Source of the DNA: Novosphingobium colocasiae
GTDB taxonomy: Bacteria > Pseudomonadota > Alphaproteobacteria > Sphingomonadales > Sphingomonadaceae
Direction: 5' to 3'
Assembly: GCF_014652555.1 (NCBI RefSeq)
Contig: NZ_BMZA01000001.1
Location: 234,147-298,146, forward strand
Length of the DNA stretch: 64,000 nucleotides
This document shows positions 36,794 to 45,057 of the stretch, piece after piece (position 1 is the stretch's first letter; every line of letters begins with the position of its first letter). Under the pieces are notes generated by a model. The model made no database searches and was not told the origin of the DNA. It worked only from the letters and a program-made list of their open reading frames with translations. Both the position numbers and the translations under genes were made by a program.

Positions 36794-38872
36794 ATGGATT
36801 TCAGGAACACGGGCAGTGCCGACTTGGGAGCCGATCTCGCAAACGGCGCGGAGCATGACGACATGAGCCAGGGTGATCTGCTTTCGAACTTTGCCGCGCC
36901 GGCAGCTCCGGCAGCGGCCCAACCAACCAGGGAGACGGGCGAGCGCCCGGCAATCGCGATGGACAAGACCGACAAGGGAACCGCCGATCTGGTCGCCAGC
37001 GCGACCGCGGCCGCCATGGCCGGCGCACTCACCGCCGCCGCATCCGCGCCCAAGGGCGATTCAAAGTCGATCCACGCGCGCCGCTTTGCGGTGACCGTCG
37101 ATCATGAGCGCGATGCGCTGCTGACCGAATTCGGCAAGGATACGCTGGACGATCGCTATCTGCTGCCCGGCGAAAAGTATCAGGACCTGTTCGCGCGCGT
37201 GGCCGATGCCTATGCCGACGATCAGGACCATGCGCAGCGGCTGTACGATTATATCTCCAGGCTGTGGTTCATGCCGGCAACGCCGGTGCTGTCGAACGGC
37301 GGCACCGGGCGCGGCCTGCCGATCTCCTGCTACCTGAATTCGGTGGACGACAGCCTGGAAGGCATCGTCAACACCTGGAACGAGAATGTCTGGCTCGCCT
37401 CGCGCGGGGGCGGCATCGGCACTTACTGGGGCAACGTGCGCGGCATCGGCGAGCCGGTGGGCCTGAACGGCAAGACCAGCGGCATCATTCCGTTCGTGCG
37501 GGTGATGGATTCGCTGACGCTGGCGATCAGCCAGGGCTCGCTGCGCCGGGGTTCGGCCGCCTGCTACATCGACGTCTCGCACCCCGAGATCGAGGAGTTC
37601 CTCGAAATCCGCAAACCCTCGGGCGATTTCAACCGCAAGGCGCTCAACCTGCACCACGGCGTGCTGCTGACCGACGAATTCATGGAAGCGGTGCGCGACG
37701 GGGCCGAGTTCGACCTGCGCAGCCCCAAGACCGGCGAAGTGCGCAGCACCGTCAACGCCCGCGCGCTGTTCCAGAAGCTGGTCGAAACCCGGCTGCAGAC
37801 CGGCGAGCCCTACATCGTGTTCTCGGACACGGTGAACCGGATGATGCCGGCGCATCACCGCGAACTGGGGCTCAAGGTTTCCACCTCCAACCTGTGCTCG
37901 GAAATCACCCTGCCGACGGGGCGCGATCATCTCGGCAAGGATCGCACGGCGGTGTGCTGCCTGTCCTCGCTCAACCTCGAAACCTGGGAAGAGTGGAAGG
38001 GCGACAAGGTGTTCATCGAGGACGTGCTGCGCTTCCTCGACAACGTGCTGCAGGACTATATCGACCGCGCGCCGGACGAGATGGCCCGCGCGAAGTATTC
38101 GGCCGCGCGCGAACGCTCGGTCGGCATGGGCGTGATGGGCTTCCACTCCTATCTGCAAAAGCGCGGCATCGCCTTCGAAAGCGCGATGGCCAAGGCGCTC
38201 AACATGCAGATGTTCCAGTACATCAACATGAAGGCCAACGAGGCCTCGATGCTGCTCGCGAACGAGCGCGGGCCGTGCCCCGACGCGGCGGACGTGGGCG
38301 TGATGGAGCGCTTCTCTTGCAAGATGGCGATCGCGCCCACTGCGTCGATCTCGATCATCTGCGGCGGCACCTCGGCCTGCATCGAGCCGATCCCGGCCAA
38401 CATCTATACCCACAAGACGCTTTCGGGCAGCTTCGTGGTCAAGAACCCCTATCTGCAGAAGCTGCTGGCGGCCAAGTCGAAGGATTCGGCCAATGTCTGG
38501 AACTCGATCCTTGAACACGGCGGTTCGGTCCAGCACCTCGATTTCCTCAGCACCGAGGAAAAGGCGGTCTACAAGACCAGCTTCGAGATCGACCAGCGCT
38601 GGCTGCTCGAATTCGCCGCCGACCGCACGCCCTATATCGACCAGGCCCAGTCGCTGAACCTCTACATCCCCGCCGATGTCGACAAGTGGGACCTGATGAT
38701 GCTGCACTTCCAGGCTTGGGAGAAGGGCATCAAGTCGCTCTATTACCTGCGCTCGAAGTCGGTCCAGCGCGCCGGTTTCGCGGGCGGGGTAGAGGCTGAC
38801 AACACCAGCGAAGCGCCCAAGTTCGAGATCGGCGAGACGACCGACTATGACGAGTGCCTCGCCTGCCAGTGA
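36794..38872 (+). CDS. nrdA: Ribonucleoside-diphosphate reductase, alpha subunit
   Basis: A 692-residue catalytic subunit. The active-site triad is visible: Cys179 (GLPISCYLN), the Cys of SNLCSEITLP and the Cys of CLSSLNLE. The radical-transfer tyrosines are in KSLYYLRSKS, and the tail ends in the redox pair CLACQ. It reduces NDPs to dNDPs with NrdB. The first 90 residues are Ala-rich low complexity and show no ATP-cone. The ATG at 36794 (MDFRNTG) was chosen for its GGGG upstream; a later Met at 24 is possible. Confidence 0.95.
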   Translation: MDFRNTGSADLGADLANGAEHDDMSQGDLLSNFAAPAAPAAAQPTRETGERPAIAMDKTDKGTADLVASATAAAMAGALTAAASAPKGDSKSIHARRFAVTVDHERDALLTEFGKDTLDDRYLLPGEKYQDLFARVADAYADDQDHAQRLYDYISRLWFMPATPVLSNGGTGRGLPISCYLNSVDDSLEGIVNTWNENVWLASRGGGIGTYWGNVRGIGEPVGLNGKTSGIIPFVRVMDSLTLAISQGSLRRGSAACYIDVSHPEIEEFLEIRKPSGDFNRKALNLHHGVLLTDEFMEAVRDGAEFDLRSPKTGEVRSTVNARALFQKLVETRLQTGEPYIVFSDTVNRMMPAHHRELGLKVSTSNLCSEITLPTGRDHLGKDRTAVCCLSSLNLETWEEWKGDKVFIEDVLRFLDNVLQDYIDRAPDEMARAKYSAARERSVGMGVMGFHSYLQKRGIAFESAMAKALNMQMFQYINMKANEASMLLANERGPCPDAADVGVMERFSCKMAIAPTASISIICGGTSACIEPIPANIYTHKTLSGSFVVKNPYLQKLLAAKSKDSANVWNSILEHGGSVQHLDFLSTEEKAVYKTSFEIDQRWLLEFAADRTPYIDQAQSLNLYIPADVDKWDLMMLHFQAWEKGIKSLYYLRSKSVQRAGFAGGVEADNTSEAPKFEIGETTDYDECLACQ

Positions 38873-38892
38873 GGTAGGGCATTCGCTTAGAC

Positions 38893-38901
38893 TGTGGAAA
38901 A
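38893..38901 (-). promoter_or_regulatory. DnaA-box-like 9-mer downstream of nrdA
   Basis: TTTTCCACA on the minus strand, agreeing with the TTWTNCACA consensus. Low weight alone; one of three such sites in 2.8 kb. Confidence 0.3.
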
Positions 38902-38960
38902 GTGCGCATATAGTGCGTTGGTTGACTCGCTCATATATGGGCGAGCAACTAAATAAGGTT

Positions 38961-38993
38961 ACTTGATTCTTTTTTGATAAAAAAGAATCAAGT
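38961..38993 (+). terminator. Perfect hairpin after nrdA
   Basis: 15-bp arms (38961-38975 / 38979-38993) with a GAT loop; the upper stem is T6/A6. It is 88 bp past the nrdA stop. It lacks a U tract after the stem, so it may protect the mRNA end rather than terminate. Confidence 0.55.
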
Positions 38994-39136
38994 GGGGGCC
39001 GGTCTTTCGACCGACCCCCTAGCAAGCTGAACGCGGTGCATTCGAGTCTGCTGTTTGCAACCTCTGAATCGCATGTGCCGACGTTCTGGTCAACCTGAAG
39101 TCTCCGGATTCAGGCGGGATGGGCATGTGCATATCC

Positions 39137-39145
39137 TGTGGAAAA
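39137..39145 (-). promoter_or_regulatory. DnaA-box-like 9-mer before the small YjzC-like gene
   Basis: TTTTCCACA on the minus strand, fitting the TTWTNCACA consensus; 112 bp before the start of the 60-residue protein gene. Confidence 0.3.
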
Positions 39146-39256
39146 GGCAGTTCGCTGTCATCATCCGCAGCACACCAACTCACCGACTTTGCTTGCTTCA
39201 TTGAAACGCGCTTCCTGCCCCGGAGGGCGGGTACGCATTAATGAAGGAATAAAGTT

Positions 39257-39439
39257 ATGAACTACTACGCCTCCAAGAAGCCGATTGGCACTACCTCGCA
39301 CACTGGCGAAACCTGCCCTGAGTCCGGGGTCTGGCAGTCGATGGATGTTCCGTCGACGACTGCACCGATTGCTAAGGGTAATCGCATGCCGCCCCACAAC
39401 GGGCGCGCAGTGACTTGGAAGCTTATCCGTTACGCTTAA
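39257..39439 (+). CDS. 60-residue YjzC-like small protein
   Basis: A short protein starting MNYYASKKP, with TGETCPESGVWQ, then a Gly-x-x-Met-Pro-Pro segment and a closing VTWKLIR. The pattern 'TGE-x-CP-x-SG-x-W ... G-x-x-MPP ... W-x-L' recalls short YjzC-like proteins of unknown function. AAGGAATAAAGTT precedes the ATG, a good ribosome site. Base composition is lower in G+C than in its neighbours. Its 3' end runs towards a terminator shared with the convergent DUF2171 gene. Confidence 0.6.
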   Translation: MNYYASKKPIGTTSHTGETCPESGVWQSMDVPSTTAPIAKGNRMPPHNGRAVTWKLIRYA

Positions 39440-39461
39440 TATCATCAGCATACATGCTGAA

Positions 39462-39497
39462 ACGAAAAACCCCGACCTTCCTATAGGAAGGCCGGGG
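39462..39497 (-). terminator. Terminator of the DUF2171 gene
   Basis: 13-bp arms (39470-39482 / 39485-39497, one mismatch) with an AT loop. On the minus strand the hairpin is followed by GTTTTTCG. It lies between convergent small genes. Confidence 0.75.
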
Positions 39498-39500
39498 CAC

Positions 39501-39555
39501 CCCCGCATAACGGCGTCCGGGGTCGAGGGACCGGACAGCCGTCCTGCTTATGGGG
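39501..39555. other. Bulged long hairpin after the DUF2171 stop
   Basis: Three stacked stems can form: CCC-CATAA with TTATG-GGG, CGGC (39511-39514) with GCCG, and GTCCGG (39515-39520) with CCGGAC (39531-39536), with a 10-nt loop and an internal loop. It lies in the 3' leader of the minus-strand DUF2171 gene, just before its terminator. Confidence 0.4.
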
Positions 39556-39567
39556 TAGCGCTTTGGA

Positions 39568-39789
39568 TTAGTCCACGCCGGCGGGGATCTGGGTGCCGGC
39601 TTTCAGGTAGACCCGGTTGTCGTCGATCTTGTCGACCGCGTCGAAGGCGATGAAATGGTGCGCGCCATCAGCGCTGTCAGTGCGGGTGAGCTTGATCTGA
39701 TCGTCCTTCACTTCGTCCACCGTGCCGACGTGCTGGCCACCGGCGGTGGTGACTTCCATATGTTCGCGGATGCGCAGTTTCTCGAACAT
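39568..39789 (-). CDS. DUF2171 small beta-barrel protein
   Basis: A 73-residue protein: MFEKLRIREHMEVTTAGGQHVGTVDEVKDDQIKLTRTD, then HHFIAFDAVDKIDDNRVYL. This is the DUF2171 pattern of a short PRC-barrel-like fold. GAGGAG lies 8 nt before the ATG at 39789. Proteins like this are often stress-linked in alphaproteobacteria; function unknown. A relative is encoded at 40462-40707. Confidence 0.85.
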   Translation of the reverse strand: MFEKLRIREHMEVTTAGGQHVGTVDEVKDDQIKLTRTDSADGAHHFIAFDAVDKIDDNRVYLKAGTQIPAGVD

Positions 39790-40010
39790 GGGTATTCTCC
39801 TCAAGGGTATTCGGGGGTTGTGAAGGGGTAACGGCGCGCGAAAGCGGTTCGTTCCGGCACTGGCCGCAGCGCCCACACGCTTCGTGGAAAGCGCGGAAAA
39901 CCGCCCCGGATATCCCCCGCTACCCTTTGCGACAATTTGCGGCTTGAGTCGGTGCGTATTGCGAGCCATACGCAACAAGGATTAAGCACTCCGCCGGGAC
40001 TTTATCTCTC

Positions 40011-40268
40011 ATGCACACATGGCACCGCTGGCTATCGGTTATCTTCGGCATCTTCATGCTGCGGATCGCGGTGACCGGCACGGGCTCGTTCGCCGGCGTG
40101 TTTCATCCTCTCCATTCGGGCGAAAGCCTTGGCCCCCTCGGCACCGCCATCTCGGTGCTCTCGGGCCTGGCGCTCGTCTTCTTTTCGGCCTCCGGGATCT
40201 GGCTCTACATGCAGATGTGGCGCAACCGGGCCGCGCGGATCGTGACCCCGCGCTGGTTCTGGAAATGA
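40011..40268 (+). CDS. Small PepSY-associated membrane-helix protein
   Basis: An 85-residue protein: WHRWLSVIFGIFMLRIAVTG is a first membrane helix, and LGTAISVLSGLALVFFSASGIWLYMQMW a second. This equals the first two helices of PepSY-TM proteins without the PepSY domains. Either it is a free-standing mini version or a remnant. A ribosome site is weak. Confidence 0.7.
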   Translation: MHTWHRWLSVIFGIFMLRIAVTGTGSFAGVFHPLHSGESLGPLGTAISVLSGLALVFFSASGIWLYMQMWRNRAARIVTPRWFWK

Positions 40269-40461
40269 TTTCCGAAGACCGGGAGGCTGCGGGGCGCGCA
40301 TAGCGCCGACCCCGAGGCCCCCGCGCCGCTGGTGCCGCGATCGGCGGCAAGCCTGCGCCGGAGCGCACCCCGGGCACTGTGTGTCCCGCCCGTGGTGCGT
40401 TTCGGCAGGGTTTGCCACCGGTCCCGCTCCGGCGGCGCGGGAAATCTCTTGGCGAAGCGGC

Positions 40462-40707
40462 TTATCCCGCGGCGATCCCGAAACTGTCATCGCCGCGTCG
40501 CTCCAGCAGCACCGCGTCATCGCTGACACCATCGACTTGCGAGACCAGCACGAAGGCGTGGCTGCCGCCCGTCAGTTGCAACTCATTTCCGGCCACCGCC
40601 GCGACCCGGCCGATGCTGGTGCCGTCCGGGGCCAGGACCTTCATGCCCTTGCGGATCGTGCCGGCGGCGGTCTGCCAACTGGTTTCAGCTTCGCGGGTGC
40701 TGGGCAT
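40462..40707 (-). CDS. Second DUF2171-like small protein
   Basis: An 81-residue protein with GMKVLAPDGTSIGRVAAVAGNELQLTGG, then HAFVLVSQVDGVSDDAVLL, a PRC-barrel/DUF2171-like layout resembling the 39568-39789 product. AGGAGAG precedes the ATG at 40707. Function unknown. Confidence 0.75.
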   Translation of the reverse strand: MPSTREAETSWQTAAGTIRKGMKVLAPDGTSIGRVAAVAGNELQLTGGSHAFVLVSQVDGVSDDAVLLERRGDDSFGIAAG

Positions 40708-40817
40708 GGCTGGTCTCTCCTGGTCTGCTCCGGTGGAATGAGCGGCGGGGCCGGTCGGTTCCCGCTTCCCGGAGGCCGCGCCTTGTCACTAGACCTTGCG
40801 TTCCCATATCCTCACAA

Positions 40818-40833
40818 GCGCAAGATATTGTCG
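40818..40833. promoter_or_regulatory. NrdR-box-like site upstream of nrdB
   Basis: The core CAAGATATTG is a near-perfect dyad (one mismatch) similar to the ATAT-centred NrdR consensus. It lies about 165 bp before the nrdB start. Weak on its own; it gains weight from the dyad before nrdA. Confidence 0.3.
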
Positions 40834-40997
40834 CACTGGCCTGTGAATATGTGGTCTGCCCATCTCCCCAGGCTGATGAATTTGGGTATCGTGACCGTCC
40901 GCGCATCCGGGGACACCCATGTCCCGGCTGCGCAACGGAAATTCCGCCCGGTTCCGCCGGGTCTGCACCACGAATCGCCATAACCCGGAGTCGTCCC

Positions 40998-42050
40998 ATG
41001 CCGCTGCTCGAAGCCCGCAAGACCTACAAGCCTTTCGAGTACCCCTGGGCCTACGATTTCTGGAAGCGCCAGCAGCAGGTCCACTGGCTGCCCGAGGAAG
41101 TGCCGCTGGGCGAGGATTGCCGCGACTGGGCGCAGAAGATTTCCGAGAGCGAGCGCAATCTGCTGACGCAGATCTTCCGCTTCTTCACCCAGGCCGACGT
41201 GGAAGTGCAGGATTGCTACCACGAAAAGTACGCCCGCGTGTTCAAGCCGACCGAGATCAAGATGATGCTCACCGCCTTCTCCAACATGGAGACGGTGCAC
41301 ATCGCCGCCTATTCGCACCTGCTCGACACCATCGGCATGCCCGAGAGCGAATATGGCGCGTTCCTCGAATATGCCGAGCTGAAGGACAAGCATGATTACA
41401 TGCACACCTTCGGGGTGGATAACGACGAGGATATCGCCCGCACCCTCGCCATGTTCGGCGGCTTCACCGAAGGGCTGCAACTGTTCGCCAGCTTCGCGAT
41501 GCTGATGAATTTCCCGCGTTTCAACAAGATGAAGGGCATGGGCCAGATCGTCTCGTGGTCGGTGCGCGATGAAAGCCTGCACTGCGAAGGCATCACCAAG
41601 CTGTTCCACACCTTCGTCAAGGAACGCGGCTGCCTGACCAAGGCCGTGCGCGAGGATATCATCGATTGCTGCCAGAAGACCGTGCGGCTCGAAGACGCCT
41701 TCATCGACCTCGCCTTCGAAATGGGCCCGGTGCCGGGGATGAGCGCCAAGGACATCAAGAAGTACATCCGCTTCATCGCCGACTGGCGGCTGGGCCAGCT
41801 TGGCCTCGATCCGGTCTACATGATCGACGAACACCCGCTGCCCTGGCTGACCCCGCTGCTCAACGGCGTGGAACACGCCAACTTCTTCGAAACCCGCGCC
41901 ACCGAATACTCCAAGGGCGCGACCCGGGGTGACTGGAACACCGTCTGGACCAGCTTCGACAAGCGCCAGAAAGCCAAGGCCGCAAACGAAGAGGTTGAGG
42001 ACGACGGCAGCGAGCCGGGCCTGTTCGGCGAGGGCGTGGCGGCGGAGTGA
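40998..42050 (+). CDS. nrdB: Ribonucleoside-diphosphate reductase, beta subunit
   Basis: A 350-residue ferritin-like radical subunit. Di-metal ligands are recognisable: Asp67 (TQADVEVQD), Glu98 and His101 with the radical Tyr105 (METVHIAAYSH), a Glu in GGFTEGLQL and Glu/His in RDESLHCEG. The radical tyrosine is retained, so it is a class Ia/Ib-type beta chain. GGAG lies 10 nt before the ATG. It stands 2.1 kb from nrdA on the same strand, with five small genes or elements between. No ATP-cone is present. Confidence 0.95.
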   Translation: MPLLEARKTYKPFEYPWAYDFWKRQQQVHWLPEEVPLGEDCRDWAQKISESERNLLTQIFRFFTQADVEVQDCYHEKYARVFKPTEIKMMLTAFSNMETVHIAAYSHLLDTIGMPESEYGAFLEYAELKDKHDYMHTFGVDNDEDIARTLAMFGGFTEGLQLFASFAMLMNFPRFNKMKGMGQIVSWSVRDESLHCEGITKLFHTFVKERGCLTKAVREDIIDCCQKTVRLEDAFIDLAFEMGPVPGMSAKDIKKYIRFIADWRLGQLGLDPVYMIDEHPLPWLTPLLNGVEHANFFETRATEYSKGATRGDWNTVWTSFDKRQKAKAANEEVEDDGSEPGLFGEGVAAE

Positions 42051-42077
42051 GGTAAAGCTCCGCGCCCGGCCGGTCGG

Positions 42078-42467
42078 TTACCGGATAACCGACACCGTCA
42101 CGCCGGCCGCCTGCGCCACATCGCGCCATTTCCTGTCTGCGGTAAGCGCCGGCAGGCGGTCGCGCCGGGCCAGGGCTAGGCAGAAGCGGTCGCCCAGCGA
42201 CAGGCCTGCGGATGCAGTCACGGCCCGCAACCCTCCGGCCATCATCGCCAGCGCACGATCCGCGGCGATGATGGCGATCGGGAGTGGCCGAAGCATCGCC
42301 TCGACCTGATCTTCCGGCATGCCATTGTGAATGAAATGGCTGACCACTTCGGCGTAGTTCACGCTTGCCATCCGGGCGTCGGTCAACACCTGTGCGACGT
42401 TGTCAGCCCCGGGCTCGTCATGCAGCAGCGCCAGAAGCGCCGAGGCATCCAGCACGACCGCGCTCAT
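42078..42467 (-). CDS. VapC-type PIN-domain toxin
   Basis: A 129-residue PIN ribonuclease with the acidic site Asp7 (VVLDASALLALL), Glu40 (NYAEVVSH) and Asp in LSLGDRFCLALARR plus TADRKW. It cleaves RNA; the partner is the preceding AbrB-like protein. The ATG overlaps the antitoxin stop as ATGA. Confidence 0.9.
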   Translation of the reverse strand: MSAVVLDASALLALLHDEPGADNVAQVLTDARMASVNYAEVVSHFIHNGMPEDQVEAMLRPLPIAIIAADRALAMMAGGLRAVTASAGLSLGDRFCLALARRDRLPALTADRKWRDVAQAAGVTVSVIR

Positions 42468-42709
42468 TCGCCCCAATCTTGCCGGCGGCGATCGAGAAAT
42501 CCGTCAACCGAAGCGTCCGCCTTGCCGGCGCTATATTGCTTCGCCAGCGTTTGCGCATGGGCGATGGATTGCGCCAATGTCCGCAGGACGACGCCATCTT
42601 CGGTTTCTTCGACCAGCAGTGCCCCACCCCCGGAGAGGCCCAGCCGTTTGCGGATATCGGCGGGCAGGCTCATCCGGCCGCTAGCGGTGATCGTCACTTG
42701 CACGGTCAT
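42464..42709 (-). CDS. VapB/AbrB-type antitoxin
   Basis: An 81-residue SpoVT/AbrB swapped-hairpin DNA-binding protein (VTITASGRMSLPADIRKRLGLSGGGALLVEETEDGVVLR), followed by a toxin-binding tail ending DWGE. The start at 42709 is preferred because GGAG lies 6 nt before it; an ATG at 42721 would add four residues. Expected to repress the vapBC operon. Confidence 0.88.
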   Translation of the reverse strand: MTVQVTITASGRMSLPADIRKRLGLSGGGALLVEETEDGVVLRTLAQSIAHAQTLAKQYSAGKADASVDGFLDRRRQDWGE

Positions 42710-42915
42710 CGGTTTCTCCATGGCGCAAGTTGCCGGGTGTGGCCTAGCTTGATGTTTGTGTCATGAAATCGAAATTGTGTCACGCTCGGATATGTCATCC
42801 AAGTCCGATGCGATCTCCAGCCATATAATTTGCTTCCTGCCCGCGAACCTATGGAACCCCGCAGCAATCCGGCGTATTGTGCAGTGCACCACACTTGTGC
42901 AACGGGAGTTCCCGT

Positions 42916-43533
42916 ATGACTGCCAGGACTCACCTTTTCGCCCTTGCCCTTGCGGCGGTTCCGCTGTTCCCGCTCCATGCGGCCGAACCGGAGGCGGGGG
43001 GTGATTATGGTCTGGTCTCGGCGCTGCCGCCAGAGGGAACACCCGACCCGGCGGCCGAGCAGCCTGCGCCGCCGGAACCCGCCGCCGAAGCACCCGCCGC
43101 CGAACCGGCCGAACCTCTGCCGCCACCACCCGCTGCACCTGAGGCCGGCGCGTCTGAGCCCGAGGCGGCTGCCGATCCGGCCGTGGCGGTGGCTGCGGAA
43201 GCGCCGCAGCCCGTCTATGTCCCGCAACCCGAAGTCGTCCCCAATCCGGCGATCACTGCCACCGATCCGGAAACCGAAGCGAAGCTCGCCAATGTCCGCG
43301 TCGTCACCGTGCGCAATATCGACTGGCGCGAGCTTTCGCCGGGCATGCCGATCTATGCGCAGGGCGGCGTGCTGATCGGCAAGGTCATCAACGTCATGGG
43401 GACCGATGTGATCGTCGATAGCGGGCAAGGGCAGTTGCGCGTGCCGCTGGTCGCGCTCTACAGCTACAACGTCGGCGGCGCGGACTATATCGCCAGCCGC
43501 CTGACCCGCGCCGATCTGCAGAAGGGCGGGTAA
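42916..43533 (+). CDS. Secreted Pro/Ala-rich protein of unknown function
   Basis: A 205-residue protein. A signal peptide with an Ala-x-Ala site (FALALAAVPLFPLHAAEPEA) precedes an about 90-residue Pro/Ala/Glu-rich linker. A folded C-terminal part (about 125-195) has VRNIDWRELSPGMPIYAQGG and GKVINVMGTDVIVDSGQG, which resembles a small PRC-barrel-like unit. GGGAG lies upstream of the ATG. The linker suggests that the C-terminal domain reaches through or along the envelope. Confidence 0.75.
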   Translation: MTARTHLFALALAAVPLFPLHAAEPEAGGDYGLVSALPPEGTPDPAAEQPAPPEPAAEAPAAEPAEPLPPPPAAPEAGASEPEAAADPAVAVAAEAPQPVYVPQPEVVPNPAITATDPETEAKLANVRVVTVRNIDWRELSPGMPIYAQGGVLIGKVINVMGTDVIVDSGQGQLRVPLVALYSYNVGGADYIASRLTRADLQKGG

Positions 43534-43545
43534 CCTCCGCCCGGA

Positions 43546-45057
43546 TCAGCGCCGGTACAGCACCGAATCGCCTGATCGGGCCACCACCCGCCAGCCGCGC
43601 ACCGGCAGTTCGGGCACGTCCCAGATGATCCACATCGTGCGCGTGGCACGCGGCACTTTCGCCACGCTGTCGAGCACCGGGATGGCACCATAGCATTCCT
43701 CGCCGATCTCCAGCGTCGAGGGATCGACCCGGAACGGCTCGGCGGCGGGGTTGTGGATGGTGATGAGCTGGCCGCCCGGCATCTCGAACTGGTCGTTGGC
43801 GAAAGCGTGGCGGCGAACCAGCGCGAAGCTGGCAAGGTGGGTGCGCCGTTCGCGCCCCTGCAACACGAAGGTGCGGCAAGGCATGGCGGTGAAGGTCACC
43901 GCCTGCGTGCCGTAGGGGATGCGGTCCAGCACGCCGAGGTCGGCCCGGAACTGCGCATCCCACAGCCCCATGCTGACCCCGATCAGCGCCAGCCGCGCGG
44001 CCAGGAAGGCGATCACGGCGGCGGCGGGGACGGCAAGGCCGCGCTTCACCGCATCGAGGCGAGGCCCCGCCGCCAGCACCGCCAGCGCCAGCATCGTCGG
44101 CGCCATGCGCATATCGGTATAGAACGACCCGTAGACCCGGCGCGGCAGCAGCAGGAAGGCGGTGAACAGCACCAGCGCGGCCAGTGCCAGCCCCTTGTGC
44201 AGCTTGTAGCGCGGGCTGACCCACAGGGTCAGGATCGCGCCGATCAGCACGGCGGCAAAGGCGATGTCGAGCTGCTGCCAGCGGTCGGCCAGGACGTTGA
44301 GGAGAAGGAACAGCTTCTCGTCGAAATGGAACAGCCCCTCGGTCGGCAAGTGGCCGGGATCGCCTTCGGGGAAGACCATTCGCAGCACTTGCGGCACCAG
44401 CAGGCACGAACAGGCAAGGCCGGCGCGGATGAGGGCGGGGATGGGCCGGCCGGTGCGGTCGAGCCGGGCCATCCATTCGACCGAACCGGTCATCAGGCAC
44501 AGCACCGCCCAGCCCGCCAGATGGCTGACCCAGATGGCGCAGCCCACCGGCACGAAGATCGCCCAGCGCAAGCGCGGGCGTGCGGCCAGGCGCGGGTCCA
44601 TCCAGAACGCCAGCGCGTGAAAGGCGAGGCCGACGGTGAAAGTGAAGTTGAGGAAGCCGTACTGGAACGGGTTGCCATAGGCGAGCGGCAGCGCCAGCAG
44701 CGCGGTGATCGGCACCGCGCCACCGGGCAGGCCATGCGCCGCTTTCGCCACCCGCAGGTATCCCGAAACCTGCAGGATGACGATCAGCAGCGCGATCGCC
44801 TTCATCGTCGGTTCCAGGCCGATCAGCGGCACCAGCGCCTGCGCCAGCAGATCGGTGCCAAGGTTCGGAATCAGGTTCCAGTGGAACGAATACCAGCGGG
44901 CAATATCGGGCGAACGGCCGGCGTCGAGCTGGACCATGAAGCGGGCCATGTGCGCGGGCAGGTCGGTCAGCGGCGGGGTGTGCGGATAGAGCAGCGGCAC
45001 CGCGCACAGCAGCACCAGCGCCAGGCACCAGCGCCACGAGACGGTGGTGGCGCTCAC
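43546..45057 (-). CDS. Polytopic membrane protein, probable GT-C type glycosyltransferase
   Basis: A 503-residue protein with a first helix (WCLALVLLCAVPLLY) followed at once by PPLTDLPAHMARF, an early periplasmic-loop Asp as in GT-C enzymes. About ten further helices and a soluble C-terminal domain follow. It forms a three-gene unit with GtrA and a GtrB-like transferase. In known gtr cassettes the third gene adds the sugar to a polymer in the periplasm. The GTG at 45057 overlaps the gtrA stop (GTGA). The assignment as glycosyltransferase is inferred from position and topology. Confidence 0.7.
   Translation of the reverse strand: MSATTVSWRWCLALVLLCAVPLLYPHTPPLTDLPAHMARFMVQLDAGRSPDIARWYSFHWNLIPNLGTDLLAQALVPLIGLEPTMKAIALLIVILQVSGYLRVAKAAHGLPGGAVPITALLALPLAYGNPFQYGFLNFTFTVGLAFHALAFWMDPRLAARPRLRWAIFVPVGCAIWVSHLAGWAVLCLMTGSVEWMARLDRTGRPIPALIRAGLACSCLLVPQVLRMVFPEGDPGHLPTEGLFHFDEKLFLLLNVLADRWQQLDIAFAAVLIGAILTLWVSPRYKLHKGLALAALVLFTAFLLLPRRVYGSFYTDMRMAPTMLALAVLAAGPRLDAVKRGLAVPAAAVIAFLAARLALIGVSMGLWDAQFRADLGVLDRIPYGTQAVTFTAMPCRTFVLQGRERRTHLASFALVRRHAFANDQFEMPGGQLITIHNPAAEPFRVDPSTLEIGEECYGAIPVLDSVAKVPRATRTMWIIWDVPELPVRGWRVVARSGDSVLYRR

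Larger units (their letters stand above)
38873..39256. other. AT-richer intergenic region with hairpins and DnaA-box-like sites
   Basis: 384 bp without a supported gene. It holds a dyad GTTG-CTCGC/GCGAG-CAAC around 38930, the perfect A/T-rich hairpin at 38961-38993, a G/C-rich hairpin at 38994-39019 (GGGGG-CGGTC / GACCG-CCCCC) and two TTTTCCACA sites. A minus-strand open frame at 39019-39201 has no family features. Confidence 0.5.

Noticed and set aside
37061..39025. 654-codon minus-strand frame over nrdA
   Set aside because: Antisense shadow of nrdA; no motif.
39161..39508. 115-codon minus-strand frame over the YjzC-like gene
   Set aside because: Crosses a terminator hairpin and has no ribosome site or family features; the plus-strand 60-residue frame is better supported.
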